Shown here piece by piece: positions 1-9,311 of a stretch of 64,000 nt of DNA. Position numbers and translations under genes: made by a program. The notes beneath the pieces were generated by a model that was given only the letters and a program-made list of their open reading frames with translations, did not search any database and was not told the origin of the DNA. Source of the stretch: Rhodococcus rhodnii NBRC 100604 (GTDB lineage: Bacteria; Actinomycetota; Actinomycetes; Mycobacteriales; Mycobacteriaceae); assembly GCF_001894925.1 (NCBI RefSeq), contig NZ_BCXD01000014.1, positions 62,001 to 126,000 of the forward strand. Direction: 5' to 3'. The number at the start of each line of letters is the position of its first letter. Position 1 is the first letter of the stretch.

Positions 1-2
1 GC

Positions 3-1532
3 CGTCCCGTCCCGCCCCACATCGTCGAGCTCACCGGCATCGACTCCGCGATGCTCGTGGACGCACCGCGGATCGAGCGCGTCCTGCCCGCGTTCCTCGA
101 ATTCGCGCACGGCGCCGTCCTCGTCGCCCACAACGCGCCCTTCGACACCGGGTTCCTACGCGCCGCCGCACGGCGCTGCGGCGTCGACTGGCCCGCCTTC
201 ACCGTCCTGTGCACCGTCAAGCTCGCACGCCGCGTCCTCACACGCGACGAGGCGCCGTCGGTGCGGCTGTCGAACCTCGCACGGATGTTCTCGGCCACGA
301 CGCCCACACACCGCGCCCTCGACGACGCCCGCGCCACCGTGGACGTCCTGCACGCACTCATCGCGCGCGTCGGCAATCTGGGCGTCCACAGCCTCACCGA
401 ACTCGTCGACTATCTCCCCGACGTGACACCGCAGCAACGAGCGAAGCGGGCGCTCGCGGCGTCGCTGCCGCGCTCCCCCGGCGTCTATCTGTTCCGCGGT
501 CCGTCCGACGAGGTCCTCTACGTCGGTACCGCGGTCGATCTGCGGCGGCGCGTCCGCACCTACTTCACGGGCTCCGAGACGCGGGGGCGGATGAAGGAGA
601 TGATCGGACTCGCCGAACGGGTCGACCACGTCGAGTGTGCGACGGCGCTCGAGGCGGGCGTCCGGGAACTGCGGCTCATCGCCGCCCACACTCCGCCCTA
701 CAACCGACGCTCGAAGTACCCACTGCGCGGCTGGTGGCTCACCCTCACCGACGAGGCCTTTCCTCGCAGCACGGTGGTGCGGACGCCGGTGCCGGGCGCC
801 CTGGGCCCGTTCCGGTCCCGCACCGCGGCCGCCGACGTCGCCGCGACCGTCGCCGAGTTCACGGGCCTGCGCACGTGCACGACGCGCATCGCCCGGCGCA
901 GCGAACACGGACCCGCGTGCGCTCGCCGCGGCATCGGCGGCTGCCCCGCACCCGAGGGACTGAGCGCCGACGCCTACGCGGCGAACGCCGAGCGCGTGCG
1001 CCGCTTCTACGCGGGTCTCGACGCCGCGCCGCTGACAGCCATGACGACGCGCATCGACGAACTCTCCGCCGCAGGGCTGTACGAGAGTGCCGCGCGGCTG
1101 CGTGATCGCACCCGCGAGGTCGCCGAAGCCGCCACCGGGCTCGCGCGGCTCCGCAGTCTCGTCGAGCTCGACGAGTTCGTCGTCGCGCGCCCCGACGGGT
1201 CCGGCGGCTGGGAGTTCGCCGTCGTGCGGGCCGGCAGACTCGCCGCCGCGGGGCTCGCACCGCGCGGCACGCCGCCGATGCTCACCGTCGAGTCCCTCGT
1301 CCGCGGCGCACAGACGATCGTCGCCGACGACGGCCCGCTGCGCGGCGCGACCCGCGAGGAGGCCGCGCTCGTCCTGCGGTGGGTGTCGGCGCCCGACGCG
1401 CGCATCGTGGCGGCGTCGTCGCCGTACCGCTCGCTCGTCGCCGGTCCGGGCCCCTGGACGCCCTGGTGCGCACGAGCGAAGACCGCCCGCGACGCCGCCG
1501 CGCCACCCGTTCCCGCGGGCGAAGTCTCCTGA
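3..1532 (+). CDS. DEDDh 3'-5' exonuclease / GIY-YIG nuclease fusion (5' truncated by window edge)
   Basis: The frame is open from base 3, upstream of the first ATG at 51, and the early residues look like family sequence, so the true start lies outside the window; 509 residues are visible. The N-terminal part is a DnaQ-like exonuclease domain: the late H-x-A-x-x-D motif (HRALDDA) is seen near visible residue 103, while the first DE motif is cut off. A UvrC-like GIY-YIG domain follows from about residue 158 (GVYLF, then YVG), and a UVR-like helical segment sits near residues 350-370. The layout fits the actinobacterial Rv2191 family, named from domain order. It probably acts in DNA repair or degradation. 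A homologue also precedes trpD in mycobacteria, which supports the call. Confidence 0.85.
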   Translation, partial: RPVPPHIVELTGIDSAMLVDAPRIERVLPAFLEFAHGAVLVAHNAPFDTGFLRAAARRCGVDWPAFTVLCTVKLARRVLTRDEAPSVRLSNLARMFSATTPTHRALDDARATVDVLHALIARVGNLGVHSLTELVDYLPDVTPQQRAKRALAASLPRSPGVYLFRGPSDEVLYVGTAVDLRRRVRTYFTGSETRGRMKEMIGLAERVDHVECATALEAGVRELRLIAAHTPPYNRRSKYPLRGWWLTLTDEAFPRSTVVRTPVPGALGPFRSRTAAADVAATVAEFTGLRTCTTRIARRSEHGPACARRGIGGCPAPEGLSADAYAANAERVRRFYAGLDAAPLTAMTTRIDELSAAGLYESAARLRDRTREVAEAATGLARLRSLVELDEFVVARPDGSGGWEFAVVRAGRLAAAGLAPRGTPPMLTVESLVRGAQTIVADDGPLRGATREEAALVLRWVSAPDARIVAASSPYRSLVAGPGPWTPWCARAKTARDAAAPPVPAGEVS

Positions 1533-1616
1533 ATCCCGGGCGGCTAGGCTTGGCTACCGGCCACGCCGCCGCCCACCGGCACACTGCGGCACCCACACGA
1601 CCCACCGGGAGTGCAC

Positions 1617-1892
1617 ATGATCAACGCGATCGTCCTGATCCACGCCGACGCGCATCGGATCCCCGAGACGGCTCAGGCGGTCGCCGATCTGCCCGGCGTG
1701 TCGACGGTGTACTCGTGCGCGGGCGACATCGATCTCATCGCCGTCGTGAAGGTCCGCGACCACGAGCAGATCGCCGAGGTCGTCACCGGCGGGATCAACA
1801 AGGTCGACGGTGTCGTGAAGACCGCGACGCACATCGCGTTCCAGTCGTACTCCAGCGCCGACGTCGAAGCGGGCTTCTCGATCGGCGAGTAG
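1617..1892 (+). CDS. Stand-alone Lrp/AsnC ligand-binding (RAM) domain protein
   Basis: A 91-residue protein made only of the Lrp/AsnC effector-binding fold (alternating beta strands with a GVxxVYSCAGDIDLIAVV core); the usual DNA-binding helix-turn-helix is absent. Such stand-alone RAM proteins bind amino acids and oligomerise. I prefer ATG 1617 over GTG 1611 because a GGGAG Shine-Dalgarno sequence at 1607-1611 is correctly spaced only for 1617. A TAGGCT -10-like hexamer at about 1544-1549 suggests its own promoter. It converges on trpD, whose stop is 11 bases away. The ligand is unknown; proximity to trpD hints at amino-acid metabolism, but that is inference. Confidence 0.8.
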   Translation: MINAIVLIHADAHRIPETAQAVADLPGVSTVYSCAGDIDLIAVVKVRDHEQIAEVVTGGINKVDGVVKTATHIAFQSYSSADVEAGFSIGE

Positions 1893-1903
1893 CCGCGCCT
1901 GGC

Positions 1904-3004
1904 TCAGCGCCCGAGGCGGTTCGACACCTCGGTCCAGATCTCGAGCCGGCGCGCGGCGTCGCCGCTGTCGAGGGCACGGGTCGCCTCGGCGAGGCCGTCC
2001 CGCAGCGCCGCGAGCGGATCCGATCCGACGCCGCGATGCGCCGCGATCGCTCCCGCGGCGTTGAGGAGGACGGCGTCGCGGACCGCTCCCGGCTCGCCGC
2101 CGAACACCCGATGCGCGATCAGCGCGTTGGTCTCCGCATCGCCGCCGCGCAGCGCGTCGAGCGGCACCCGGTCGATCCCCAACTCGCGCGGATCGAGCGA
2201 GTACTCCCTGATCCGGCCGTCGGCGACGACGAGGACACGCGAGGTGGTGGACGTCGTCAGCTCGTCGAGGCCGTCGTCGCCGCGCACCACGAGTGCCGAA
2301 TTGCCTCGTCCGGCCAGCACGCCCGCGATGACGGGGACGAGATCCTCGAACGCGCACCCGATCAGCCCTGCGCGCGGGCGCGCGGGATTGGTCAGCGGGC
2401 CCAGCACGTTGAACACGGTGGGGATCGCGATCTCCGCGCGCGTCGGGCCGGCGAACCGCAACGCGGGATGGAAGACGGGGGCGAAGCAGTACGCGATGCC
2501 CGCTTCCTCGACGCACCGGGCGACGAGATCGGGCTCGAGCGCGATGCGCACACCGAGGGCCTCGAGGACGTCCGCGCCACCGCTCTTCGACGACGCGGCC
2601 CGGTTGCCGTGCTTGACGACGGGCACCCCCGCCGCCGCGACGACGACAGCCGCCATCGTCGAGATGTTCACTGTTCCTGCACGATCGCCGCCCGTGCCGA
2701 CGATGTCGACGGCATCGGTGCCGGCCGGCACCTCCACGAGCCGCGCGTGCGCATACATCGCGTCGGCGAGCCCGCTCACCTCGTCGGGAGTCTCGCCCTT
2801 CATCTTGAGGCCGACACCGAACGCGGCGATCTGCGCCGACGTCGCGTTGTCGGTCATGATCTCGTTCATCGCCCAGCGCGCCTGCTCGCTGGACAGGTCC
2901 CGCCGGTCCGTCAGGGCCCCGAGGATCTCGCGCCAGCTCCACACCGTCGCTCCGCCGGCGGGCGCTGCTGCGCGCTGGGTGGATTCGCTGTGCGGGCTCG
3001 ACAT
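1904..3004 (-). CDS. trpD: Anthranilate phosphoribosyltransferase TrpD
   Basis: Transfers the phosphoribosyl group of PRPP to anthranilate, the second step of tryptophan synthesis, in the cytoplasm. The PRPP-loop motif [14 protein letters not shown] is present near residue 106, followed by [25 protein letters not shown] family sequence. The start at 3004 gives 366 residues, the normal family length, and has an AGAGGGG Shine-Dalgarno 8 bases upstream; a longer frame reaching 3061 lacks such support. It is isolated from other trp genes, as in mycobacteria where trpD also stands apart beside ctaE. Confidence 0.95.
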   Translation of the reverse strand: MSSPHSESTQRAAAPAGGATVWSWREILGALTDRRDLSSEQARWAMNEIMTDNATSAQIAAFGVGLKMKGETPDEVSGLADAMYAHARLVEVPAGTDAVDIVGTGGDRAGTVNISTMAAVVVAAAGVPVVKHGNRAASSKSGGADVLEALGVRIALEPDLVARCVEEAGIAYCFAPVFHPALRFAGPTRAEIAIPTVFNVLGPLTNPARPRAGLIGCAFEDLVPVIAGVLAGRGNSALVVRGDDGLDELTTSTTSRVLVVADGRIREYSLDPRELGIDRVPLDALRGGDAETNALIAHRVFGGEPGAVRDAVLLNAAGAIAAHRGVGSDPLAALRDGLAEATRALDSGDAARRLEIWTEVSNRLGR

Positions 3005-3087
3005 CGACGTGTCCCCTCTTGCCGTGCTGCTCGGCTGCCTTGCTGCTGGACGGACGACCACGCGGACGGACCGTGGCCACGTGCAGC

Positions 3088-3567
3088 CTAGTCGGGCGCC
3101 GCGGACCGCTCACGTCGCGGCTGCAGTGCGTCCCAGCCCGTGACGTCGCCGTCGTGCCGTTGCGCGAGACCGGCCATCCGCGAACGCTCCTGGGAGCAGT
3201 GCAGCGCGTCGAGCACCTGGACACGCTGGAACACGATCGTGCGCGGGTCGCGCTCCGTGCCACCGTCCCCCGCGTTCAGGACGTAACCGTCTGGCGCGTG
3301 CAGAACGTAACCGTCTTGGGCGGCGAGCGCCGCCGCGTCGGCGATCCGGTCCGCCGGCAACACGAGGTGATGCCGCAGCACGGCGTCGTCGGCCGCGATC
3401 CATCCCGTTTCCTCCGCGCGCGCGAGCGTCGTCGAGCACGCCTCGACGTCGTCGAAACACCGCGCCACGACGACGAGATCGGGGCGGTCCGGATCGAGCG
3501 CGGCACGCACCTTGCGGCCGAGGATTCGCCGCCACCACGGTGTTCCGGCGTCACGAGCACCCCGCAC
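3088..3567 (-). CDS. Conserved hypothetical protein between trpD and ctaE
   Basis: I do not recognise the family. The frame (159 residues from GTG 3567) shows a basic tryptophan-rich start ([13 protein letters not shown]), a hydrophobic strand ([13 protein letters not shown]) and an alternating acidic/aliphatic pattern typical of a small soluble alpha/beta protein. It contains a near-tandem DGYVL repeat (DGYVLHAP then DGYVLNAG), matched by a short duplicated stretch around 3286-3320. The frame extends to GTG 3648, but a TAACCT -10-like hexamer at 3632-3627 lies inside that extension and a GGGGGTG Shine-Dalgarno precedes 3567, so I chose 3567. No catalytic motif is visible. Confidence 0.55.
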   Translation of the reverse strand: MRGARDAGTPWWRRILGRKVRAALDPDRPDLVVVARCFDDVEACSTTLARAEETGWIAADDAVLRHHLVLPADRIADAAALAAQDGYVLHAPDGYVLNAGDGGTERDPRTIVFQRVQVLDALHCSQERSRMAGLAQRHDGDVTGWDALQPRRERSAAPD

Positions 3568-3725
3568 GGGCGTAGCACCCCCATTTCGAATCGGACACGA
3601 CGAGTCGGTCCGCTCGCCGGACTCCCAGGTTAGAGGGTTGCCCGGCACCGGCGACGAACTGCGGCGACGCGCCGATCGCCGACCCGGGTAGTCAGGCTGT
3701 ACGACAAGGCGTCATACTTCTCCTC

Positions 3726-4337
3726 GTGACGAGCGCAGTAGGGACTTCAGGATCAGCAATAACCCAGCGGGTGCACTCGCTGAACAGACCGAACATGGTC
3801 AGCGTCGGCACGATCGTCTGGTTGTCGAGCGAGCTCATGTTCTTCGCCGGCCTGTTCGCGATGTACTTCGTCGCGAGAGCACAGGCCGACGGCAACTGGC
3901 CGCCGGCTCCCACCGAGCTGAGCCTTCCGCTCGCAGTGCCGATCACGCTGGTCCTCATCGCATCGTCGTTCACGTGCCAGATGGGCGTCTTCGCCGCCGA
4001 GCGCGGCGACGTCTTCGGCCTGCGCCGGTGGTACACGATCACCCTCGCGATGGGCACGTTCTTCGTCCTCGGCCAGGGCTACGAGTACTACCACCTCGTC
4101 GAGCACGGCACCACGATCTCGAGCAGCGTCTACGGCTCGGTCTTCTACATCACGACCGGCTTCCACGGCCTGCACGTCATCGGCGGTCTCGTCGCGTTCG
4201 CGTTCCTGATCCTGCGCACACGCGTCAGCAAGTTCACGCCGGCTCAGGCCACGTCCGCGATCGTCGTGTCGTATTACTGGCACTTCGTCGACATCGTGTG
4301 GGTCGGCCTCTTCGCCACGATCTATTTCATCCGTTGA
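3726..4337 (+). CDS. ctaE: Cytochrome c oxidase subunit III
   Basis: Membrane subunit of the aa3-type terminal oxidase. The 203-residue product matches the short actinobacterial CtaE form, starting with a [24 protein letters not shown] leader and carrying about five transmembrane helices, with family motifs [14 protein letters not shown] ([11 protein letters not shown]) and [11 protein letters not shown] near the C-terminus. A CATACT -10-like hexamer at 3713-3718 sits 7 bases before GTG 3726, so the mRNA is probably leaderless. It leads the ctaE-qcrCAB cluster, consistent with the bcc-aa3 supercomplex in which subunit III docks near QcrB. Confidence 0.97.
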   Translation: MTSAVGTSGSAITQRVHSLNRPNMVSVGTIVWLSSELMFFAGLFAMYFVARAQADGNWPPAPTELSLPLAVPITLVLIASSFTCQMGVFAAERGDVFGLRRWYTITLAMGTFFVLGQGYEYYHLVEHGTTISSSVYGSVFYITTGFHGLHVIGGLVAFAFLILRTRVSKFTPAQATSAIVVSYYWHFVDIVWVGLFATIYFIR

Positions 4338-4401
4338 TCAACTGAACGCACAGGCAGCCCCCTGACGTCCAGTACGTCCCGACTTACAAAAAGGGATACA
4401 G

Positions 4402-5253
4402 ATGAGTTCATCTCCCCCACCCACATCCGACACCGCGGCCGCCGCCGCGAAGGCGCGTCGCGGACGCAAGATGCGCAGGCGCATCTCCGGCGCGCTCGTC
4501 CTGATGGTGGGTCTGGTCAGCGCAGGCTTTCTCGCTTCGGCGCTCACGCCCAGTCCGCAGGTCGCCACGGCGAACCAGGACTCGGCAGCGCTCATCCGTG
4601 AAGGCAAGCAGCTCTACGACACGTCGTGCATCACGTGTCACGGTGCGAACCTGCAGGGCGTGCAGGATCGCGGACCGAGCCTGATCGGCGTCGGCGAGGC
4701 CGCCGTCTACTTCCAGGTCTCGTCGGGCCGTATGCCCGCGGTCCGCAACGAAGCGCAGGCAGCGCGCAAGCCCGCGAAGTTCGATGCTGCGCAGACCGAC
4801 GCGATCGGCGCGTACATCCAGGCCAACGGTGGTGGCCCCACGGTCATCCGTGACGAGGACGGCGAGATCGCACAGTCGTCGCTGCGCGGTGACGACATCG
4901 CCCGTGGTTCCGAGCTGTTCCGCCAGAACTGCGCGTCGTGCCACAACTTCACCGGTCGCGGCGGCGCCCTCTCGGGCGGCAAGTACGCGCCGGTTCTCGA
5001 CCCTGCCAACGAGCAGGAGATCTACGCTGCGATGGTCACCGGCCCGCAGAACATGCCGAAGTTCTCCGACCGGCAGCTCACGCCCGAGGAGAAGCAGGAC
5101 ATCATCGGCTACGTCAAGCATTACGCGGAGACCAAGAACCCCGGTGGTTACGGTCTCGGCGGTCTCGGCCCCGCGGCCGAGGGACCGACCATGTGGGTCG
5201 TCGGAATCGTCGCCGTCGTCGGTGCGGCTATGTGGATCGGAGCAAGGCAATGA
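4402..5253 (+). CDS. qcrC: Dihaem cytochrome c subunit of the cytochrome bcc complex
   Basis: Carries electrons from the Rieske centre of the bc1 complex to cytochrome oxidase, replacing a soluble cytochrome c in actinobacteria. Two haem-binding CXXCH motifs are visible, C76-I-T-C79-H80 and C177-A-S-C180-H181, marking two cytochrome c domains. An N-terminal membrane/signal segment lies at about residues 30-48 and a C-terminal transmembrane anchor at 262-280. The ATG has an AGGGA Shine-Dalgarno about 5 bases upstream. Its TGA overlaps the qcrA ATG by four bases, indicating translational coupling. Confidence 0.97.
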   Translation: MSSSPPPTSDTAAAAAKARRGRKMRRRISGALVLMVGLVSAGFLASALTPSPQVATANQDSAALIREGKQLYDTSCITCHGANLQGVQDRGPSLIGVGEAAVYFQVSSGRMPAVRNEAQAARKPAKFDAAQTDAIGAYIQANGGGPTVIRDEDGEIAQSSLRGDDIARGSELFRQNCASCHNFTGRGGALSGGKYAPVLDPANEQEIYAAMVTGPQNMPKFSDRQLTPEEKQDIIGYVKHYAETKNPGGYGLGGLGPAAEGPTMWVVGIVAVVGAAMWIGARQ

Positions 5254-6428
5254 GCGACGCCGGCCGGCACGGCAGCGGCGAAACGCCCGAATCGGCGGAC
5301 GGCAACGCGTCGCCGATCGACAGGAAGTACACGAAGGACGAACTCGACGCCATGAGTCGCGACGAGCTCGTCACGCTCGGCACGAATCTCGACGGCGTCG
5401 ACATCGCGTACCGGCGTGATCGCTGGGCCGTCGAGGGAACCAAGGCCGAGAAGCGCGCCGAGCGCGCCGTCGCGTTCTGGTTCGCGCTCGCGGGCGTCTC
5501 GGCCGTCGCGTTCATCGTCGGATTCCTGTTCTGGCCCTGGGAGTACGCGGGTCCCGGCGACGACGACTACTTCATGTACAGCCTCTACACCCCGATGCTC
5601 GGCCTCACGATGGGCCTCGCGATTCTCGGTGTCGGCGTCGGCGCGGTGCTCTTCACCAAGAAGTTCATCCCCGAAGAGCTCTCGATCCAGGACCGCCACG
5701 ACGGCCCGTCCGCCGAGGTCGATCGCAAGACGCTCGTCGCCCAGCTCGACGACTCCTTCCAGACGTCGACGCTGCCGCGGCGCAAGCTCATCAAGCGCAG
5801 CCTGATCTTCGGTGGTGGCGCCCTCGGCGTCATGGCGATCATGCCGCTCGGCGGAATGATCAAGAACCCCTGGGCTCAGGGCGACAACTCCCCGCTGTGG
5901 GTGTCGGGCTGGACCCCCCGCTTCGAGGGCGAGACGATCTACCTTCGCCGCGACACCGGCCGCCCCGGCGACATCTCGCTCGTGCGCGCCGAGGATCTCG
6001 ACGCCGGCGGCCTCGAGACGGTCTTCCCGTTCCGCGACTCCGATCGCGGTGACGAGCACGCTCTCCTGCAGGGCCTGCGCGGAATCCGCAACTCGGTCAT
6101 GCTCATTCGACTGCGCCCCGAGGACACCGCACGTGTCGTCAAGCGCAAGGGCCAGGAGAGCTTCAACTACGGCGACTACTTCGCGTACTCGAAGATCTGC
6201 ACGCACCTCGGCTGCCCGACCTCGCTCTACGAGCAGCAGACGCACCGCTTCCTGTGCCCGTGCCACCAGTCGCAGTTCGACGCACTGCACTACGGCAAGC
6301 CCGTCTTCGGACCGGCGGCCCGTGCCCTTCCGCAGTTGCCAATAACAGTGAACGAAGAGGGCTTCCTCGTCGCCAACGGCGACTTCGTCGAAGCGCTCGG
6401 CCCGGCATTTTGGGAGCGTCGCCCGTGA
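5250..6428 (+). CDS. qcrA: Rieske iron-sulfur subunit of the cytochrome bcc complex
   Basis: Transfers electrons from menaquinol to QcrC. The 392-residue product is of the large actinobacterial type, with an acidic N-terminus, three hydrophobic segments between about residues 70 and 215, and a C-terminal Rieske fold. Cluster ligands C317/H319 (CTHLGC) and C336/H339 (CPCH) are present, with C322 and C338 able to form the usual disulfide. The start is fixed by the four-base ATGA overlap with qcrC; the frame stays open further upstream but that part lies inside qcrC. The stop overlaps the qcrB GTG in the same way. Confidence 0.97.
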   Translation: MSDAGRHGSGETPESADGNASPIDRKYTKDELDAMSRDELVTLGTNLDGVDIAYRRDRWAVEGTKAEKRAERAVAFWFALAGVSAVAFIVGFLFWPWEYAGPGDDDYFMYSLYTPMLGLTMGLAILGVGVGAVLFTKKFIPEELSIQDRHDGPSAEVDRKTLVAQLDDSFQTSTLPRRKLIKRSLIFGGGALGVMAIMPLGGMIKNPWAQGDNSPLWVSGWTPRFEGETIYLRRDTGRPGDISLVRAEDLDAGGLETVFPFRDSDRGDEHALLQGLRGIRNSVMLIRLRPEDTARVVKRKGQESFNYGDYFAYSKICTHLGCPTSLYEQQTHRFLCPCHQSQFDALHYGKPVFGPAARALPQLPITVNEEGFLVANGDFVEALGPAFWERRP

Positions 6429-8125
6429 GTACGACATTGCAGAGCCGCGCTTCCGCGCAGGCCAACGAGATCGACGAGCGTTATCACCTCTCGGGTGGCG
6501 TTCGGCGTCAGATCAACAAGGTCTTCCCGACGCACTGGTCGTTCATGCTCGGCGAGATCGCGCTCTACAGCTTCATCATCCTGCTCGTCTCGGGTGTCTA
6601 CCTCACCCTGTTCTTCGACCCGTCGCTCGCGCACGTCGTCTACAACGGCGCGTACGAGCCGCTCCGTGGCGTCTCGATGTCCCGTGCGTACGAGACGACG
6701 CTCGAGATCTCGTTCGAGGTCCGCGGTGGTCTGTTCGTTCGCCAGATCCACCACTGGGCCGCGCTCATGTTCGCGGCGTCGATCATCATCCACCTGCTGC
6801 GCATCTTCTTCACCGGCGCGTTCCGCAAGCCTCGTGAAGCGAACTGGGTCATCGGCTGCCTGCTGCTGATCCTGGCGATGTTCGAGGGCTTCTTCGGATA
6901 CACCCTCCCGGACGACGTCCTGTCGGGCACCGGTCTTCGCGCCGCTCTCGGTGGCATCACGATGTCGGTCCCGGTCATCGGTACGTGGCTGCACTGGATT
7001 CTGTTCGACGGCGACTTCCCGGGCGAACTGATCATCCCGCGTATGTACGTCGCGCACGTGCTGTTGTTCCCGGCGATCATCCTGGCGCTCATCGCAGGTC
7101 ACCTCGCGCTGGTCTGGTACCAGAAGCACACGCAGTTCCCCGGCCCCGGCCGCACCGAGAACAACGTCGTGGGCGTCCGGATCCTCCCGGTCTTCGGTCT
7201 CAAGGCCGGCGCGTTCTTCGCGATGACCTTCGGCATCCTCGCCCTGATGGGTGGTCTGCTGCAGATCAACCCGGTGTGGACGATCGGTCCGTACAACCCG
7301 TCGCACGTGTCCGCGGGTTCACAGCCCGACATCTACATGATGTGGACGGACGGCCTGGCTCGACTCTGGCCTGCGTGGGAGATCTATCTGTTCGATCGCT
7401 ACACGATCCCGGCGGTGTTCTGGGTCGCCGTGATCATGGGCCTGGTCTTCACACTGCTGATCGCCTACCCGTGGATCGAGAAGAAGCTCACGGGCGACAC
7501 CGCGCACCACAACCTGCTGCAGCGTCCGCGCGACGTTCCGGTGCGTACCGGCATCGGCGCGATGGCGATCACGTTCTACGCGATCCTCACGATCTCGTGC
7601 ATCAACGACATCATCGCGTACCACCTGGACGTTTCGCTCAACGCGATGGTGTGGGCAGGCCGTATCGGCATGGTGCTGCTGCCTCCGATCGCCTACTTCG
7701 TCGCCTACCGGTTCTGCATCGGGCTCCAGCGCAGTGACCGTGAGGTGCTCGAGCACGGCATCGAGACGGGCATCATCAAGCGCCTGCCGTCGGGTGAGTT
7801 CATCGAGGTCCACCAGCCGCTCGGACCGGTCGACGACCACGGCCATCCGATCCCGCTCGAGTACCAGGGCGCGGCCGTCCCGAAGAAGATGAACAAGCTC
7901 GGACTCGCCGGCAAGCCGGGCCGCGGCAGCCTCCTCAAGGCCGACCCGAGCGACGAGGCCGAAGCGCTCGAGCGTGCGGAGCACGAAGGTGAGGCGCGTC
8001 AGCTCGAGATGCTGCGCGACTACCAGCGTCGTACGCACGGAACGGGCACGTCCGCCTCGGGCAGCACGTCCGACGCCGAGCACGACGGCTCCACCGGAGA
8101 CGGGAACGGGAAGGACGGTCACTAG
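6425..8125 (+). CDS. qcrB: Cytochrome b subunit of the cytochrome bcc complex
   Basis: Membrane core of the menaquinol oxidoreductase, carrying the two b haems and the quinol sites; in mycobacteria it is the target of imidazopyridine-type inhibitors. The 566-residue product has about nine hydrophobic helices, haem-ligand histidine pairs in the second and fourth helices ([29 protein letters not shown]), and the long hydrophilic C-terminal tail typical of actinobacteria (about residues 450-566, rich in charged residues and ending in a Ser/Thr/Gly-rich stretch). GTG 6425 overlaps the qcrA stop by four bases. A strong terminator follows. Confidence 0.97.
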   Translation: MSTTLQSRASAQANEIDERYHLSGGVRRQINKVFPTHWSFMLGEIALYSFIILLVSGVYLTLFFDPSLAHVVYNGAYEPLRGVSMSRAYETTLEISFEVRGGLFVRQIHHWAALMFAASIIIHLLRIFFTGAFRKPREANWVIGCLLLILAMFEGFFGYTLPDDVLSGTGLRAALGGITMSVPVIGTWLHWILFDGDFPGELIIPRMYVAHVLLFPAIILALIAGHLALVWYQKHTQFPGPGRTENNVVGVRILPVFGLKAGAFFAMTFGILALMGGLLQINPVWTIGPYNPSHVSAGSQPDIYMMWTDGLARLWPAWEIYLFDRYTIPAVFWVAVIMGLVFTLLIAYPWIEKKLTGDTAHHNLLQRPRDVPVRTGIGAMAITFYAILTISCINDIIAYHLDVSLNAMVWAGRIGMVLLPPIAYFVAYRFCIGLQRSDREVLEHGIETGIIKRLPSGEFIEVHQPLGPVDDHGHPIPLEYQGAAVPKKMNKLGLAGKPGRGSLLKADPSDEAEALERAEHEGEARQLEMLRDYQRRTHGTGTSASGSTSDAEHDGSTGDGNGKDGH

Positions 8126-8143
8126 GCCGCTCCCCCACCCCAC

Positions 8144-8185
8144 CGGGCGAGGCCCCGAACCTGCACAGGTTCGGGGCCTCGCCCG
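8144..8185 (+). terminator. Intrinsic terminator after qcrB
   Basis: A perfect 20-bp inverted repeat (arms 8144-8163 and 8166-8185) with a minimal CA loop, GC-rich and followed by TTT. It lies 18 bases after the qcrB stop and should end the ctaE-qcrCAB transcript. Confidence 0.9.
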
Positions 8186-8257
8186 TTTCGTCGTTCACGG
8201 GGTGCACGGGACTCGTTCTCGCTACGGGATGTCGGGGTGCGGATCTACGCTGGCGAA

Positions 8258-8680
8258 GTGCCGCATCCGACCATGTTCGACGACGCCGACCCGCTCCTGG
8301 CGCGGGTACGTCGCATCGCCCTGACACTGCCGGAGGCGAGCGAGGCGATCGCACACGGCCGTCCGACGTTCCGGTGCGGCAAGATGTTCGGGATCTACGG
8401 GGGCTCGGTGAAGGGTGGGTCGGCAAAGGGCAGTGGCCGCTCGGGGACGAGCCCCGTACGCCACGACCACGCCGTGCTCTTCGTCCCCGAGCAGAGCGAG
8501 CGGCCGGCCCTGACGGCCGATCCCCGCTTCTTCGTCCCCGCGTACCTGGGCCCCTACGGATGGCTGGGCCTGGACGTGACCGCGGACTGCGATTGGGACG
8601 AGATCGCCGAGTTGCTGGACGCGAGCTATCGTGCGGTGGCGCCGCAGCGCTGCATCGTCCTCCTCGACGCCACCCGCTGA
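8258..8680 (+). CDS. MmcQ/YjbR family protein
   Basis: A small protein of the MmcQ/YjbR superfamily (CyaY-like fold, sometimes called DNA-binding; molecular role unclear). Family features are an LPEA start to the domain (IALTLPEASEAIAHGRPTFR), an HAVLFVPEQ strand, the PYGWLGLDV segment and a C-terminal WDEIAELLDASYRAVAP helix. The frame opens at GTG 8237, but a TACGCT -10-like hexamer at 8246-8251 lies inside that extension and is 6 bases before GTG 8258, so a leaderless start at 8258 is preferred; ATG 8273 is another option. Unrelated to the respiratory genes on either side. Confidence 0.82.
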   Translation: MPHPTMFDDADPLLARVRRIALTLPEASEAIAHGRPTFRCGKMFGIYGGSVKGGSAKGSGRSGTSPVRHDHAVLFVPEQSERPALTADPRFFVPAYLGPYGWLGLDVTADCDWDEIAELLDASYRAVAPQRCIVLLDATR

Positions 8681-8700
8681 GCCCCCCTTCCCCTTCTGCT

Positions 8701-8779
8701 GTTCTGCACCCCTAATTGCGTTCTGCACCCCTATCGGGCGACCGGTAGGGGTGCAGAAACGACGTTAGGGGTGCAGAAC
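8701..8779. repeat. Four-armed nested palindrome (TTCTGCACCCCTA repeats)
   Basis: Four copies of a 13-bp unit, two direct (8702-8714, 8721-8733) and two inverted (8746-8758, 8766-8778), form an outer perfect 15-bp dyad (8701-8715 with 8765-8779) and an inner 17-bp dyad with one mismatch (8721-8737 with 8742-8758). It lies between the convergent 3' ends of the MmcQ gene and ctaF. It could act as a bidirectional terminator or be a REP-like element; the copy arrangement is more elaborate than a simple terminator. Confidence 0.85.
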
Positions 8780-8793
8780 GGCCGTACGACGAC

Positions 8794-8830
8794 GAGCGGG
8801 GCGGCACCCGGTGTGGGTGCCGCCCCGCTC
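8794..8830 (-). terminator. Intrinsic terminator-like hairpin after ctaF
   Basis: A perfect 16-bp GC-rich stem (8794-8809 with 8815-8830) and 5-base loop, ending 13 bases past the ctaF stop on the minus strand. There is no clear T-run, as is common for actinobacterial terminators. Confidence 0.75.
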
Positions 8831-8843
8831 GAGGGAGAGTGTG

Positions 8844-9260
8844 TCAGTGCTTCTCGGGCCCGACGTGGTACTCGAAGACCATCCCCGCCGCGGCAGCAAT
8901 GACGGCGATCGACGACGGCACGATCATCCACCACTCGAAGAACGCGAGCGAGAGGGCCGCGAGGGCCGCCGCACCCGCGACCAGGATCGGCCAGAAGCTG
9001 CTGGGCGGGAAGAAGCCGAGGTCGCCGGCACCGTCCGCGATCTCGGCGTCGTCGTAGTCGTCGGGGCGCGTGTCGAGACGGCGCGCCACGAACCGGAAGT
9101 AGGTTCCGACGATGAGCGTCAGACCGGCCGACAGGCAGATCGCCGTGAACCCGGCCCACTCGATGCCGGTCCGCGAGAGAGAGGTGAACACGCCGTACAC
9201 GATCGCGACGAGAATGAAGAACACCGTCAGGATCTCGAAGAGCTTCGCTTCGATCTTCAT
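8844..9260 (-). CDS. ctaF: Actinobacterial cytochrome c oxidase subunit 4
   Basis: A 138-residue membrane protein of the actinobacteria-specific fourth subunit of aa3 oxidase. Two hydrophobic segments near the N-terminus (about 8-28 and 36-54) are followed by an acidic loop ([20 protein letters not shown]) and the family motif PPSSFWPI, then two more helices to the C-terminus. It lies 51 bases downstream of ctaC in the same direction and is presumably cotranscribed with it. The order ctaC-ctaF facing qcrCAB is conserved in the group. Confidence 0.95.
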   Translation of the reverse strand: MKIEAKLFEILTVFFILVAIVYGVFTSLSRTGIEWAGFTAICLSAGLTLIVGTYFRFVARRLDTRPDDYDDAEIADGAGDLGFFPPSSFWPILVAGAAALAALSLAFFEWWMIVPSSIAVIAAAAGMVFEYHVGPEKH

Positions 9261-9311
9261 ATCAGCACTTTTCCTTGGTATCCGAGAAGGAGCCGGTCAG
9301 CGAGGCCCGAG

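Noticed and set aside
8701-8779. Repeats with regular units considered as a small CRISPR array.
   Set aside because: Units are inverted as well as direct, spacers are 5-8 bases and there are no cas genes; it is a nested palindrome.
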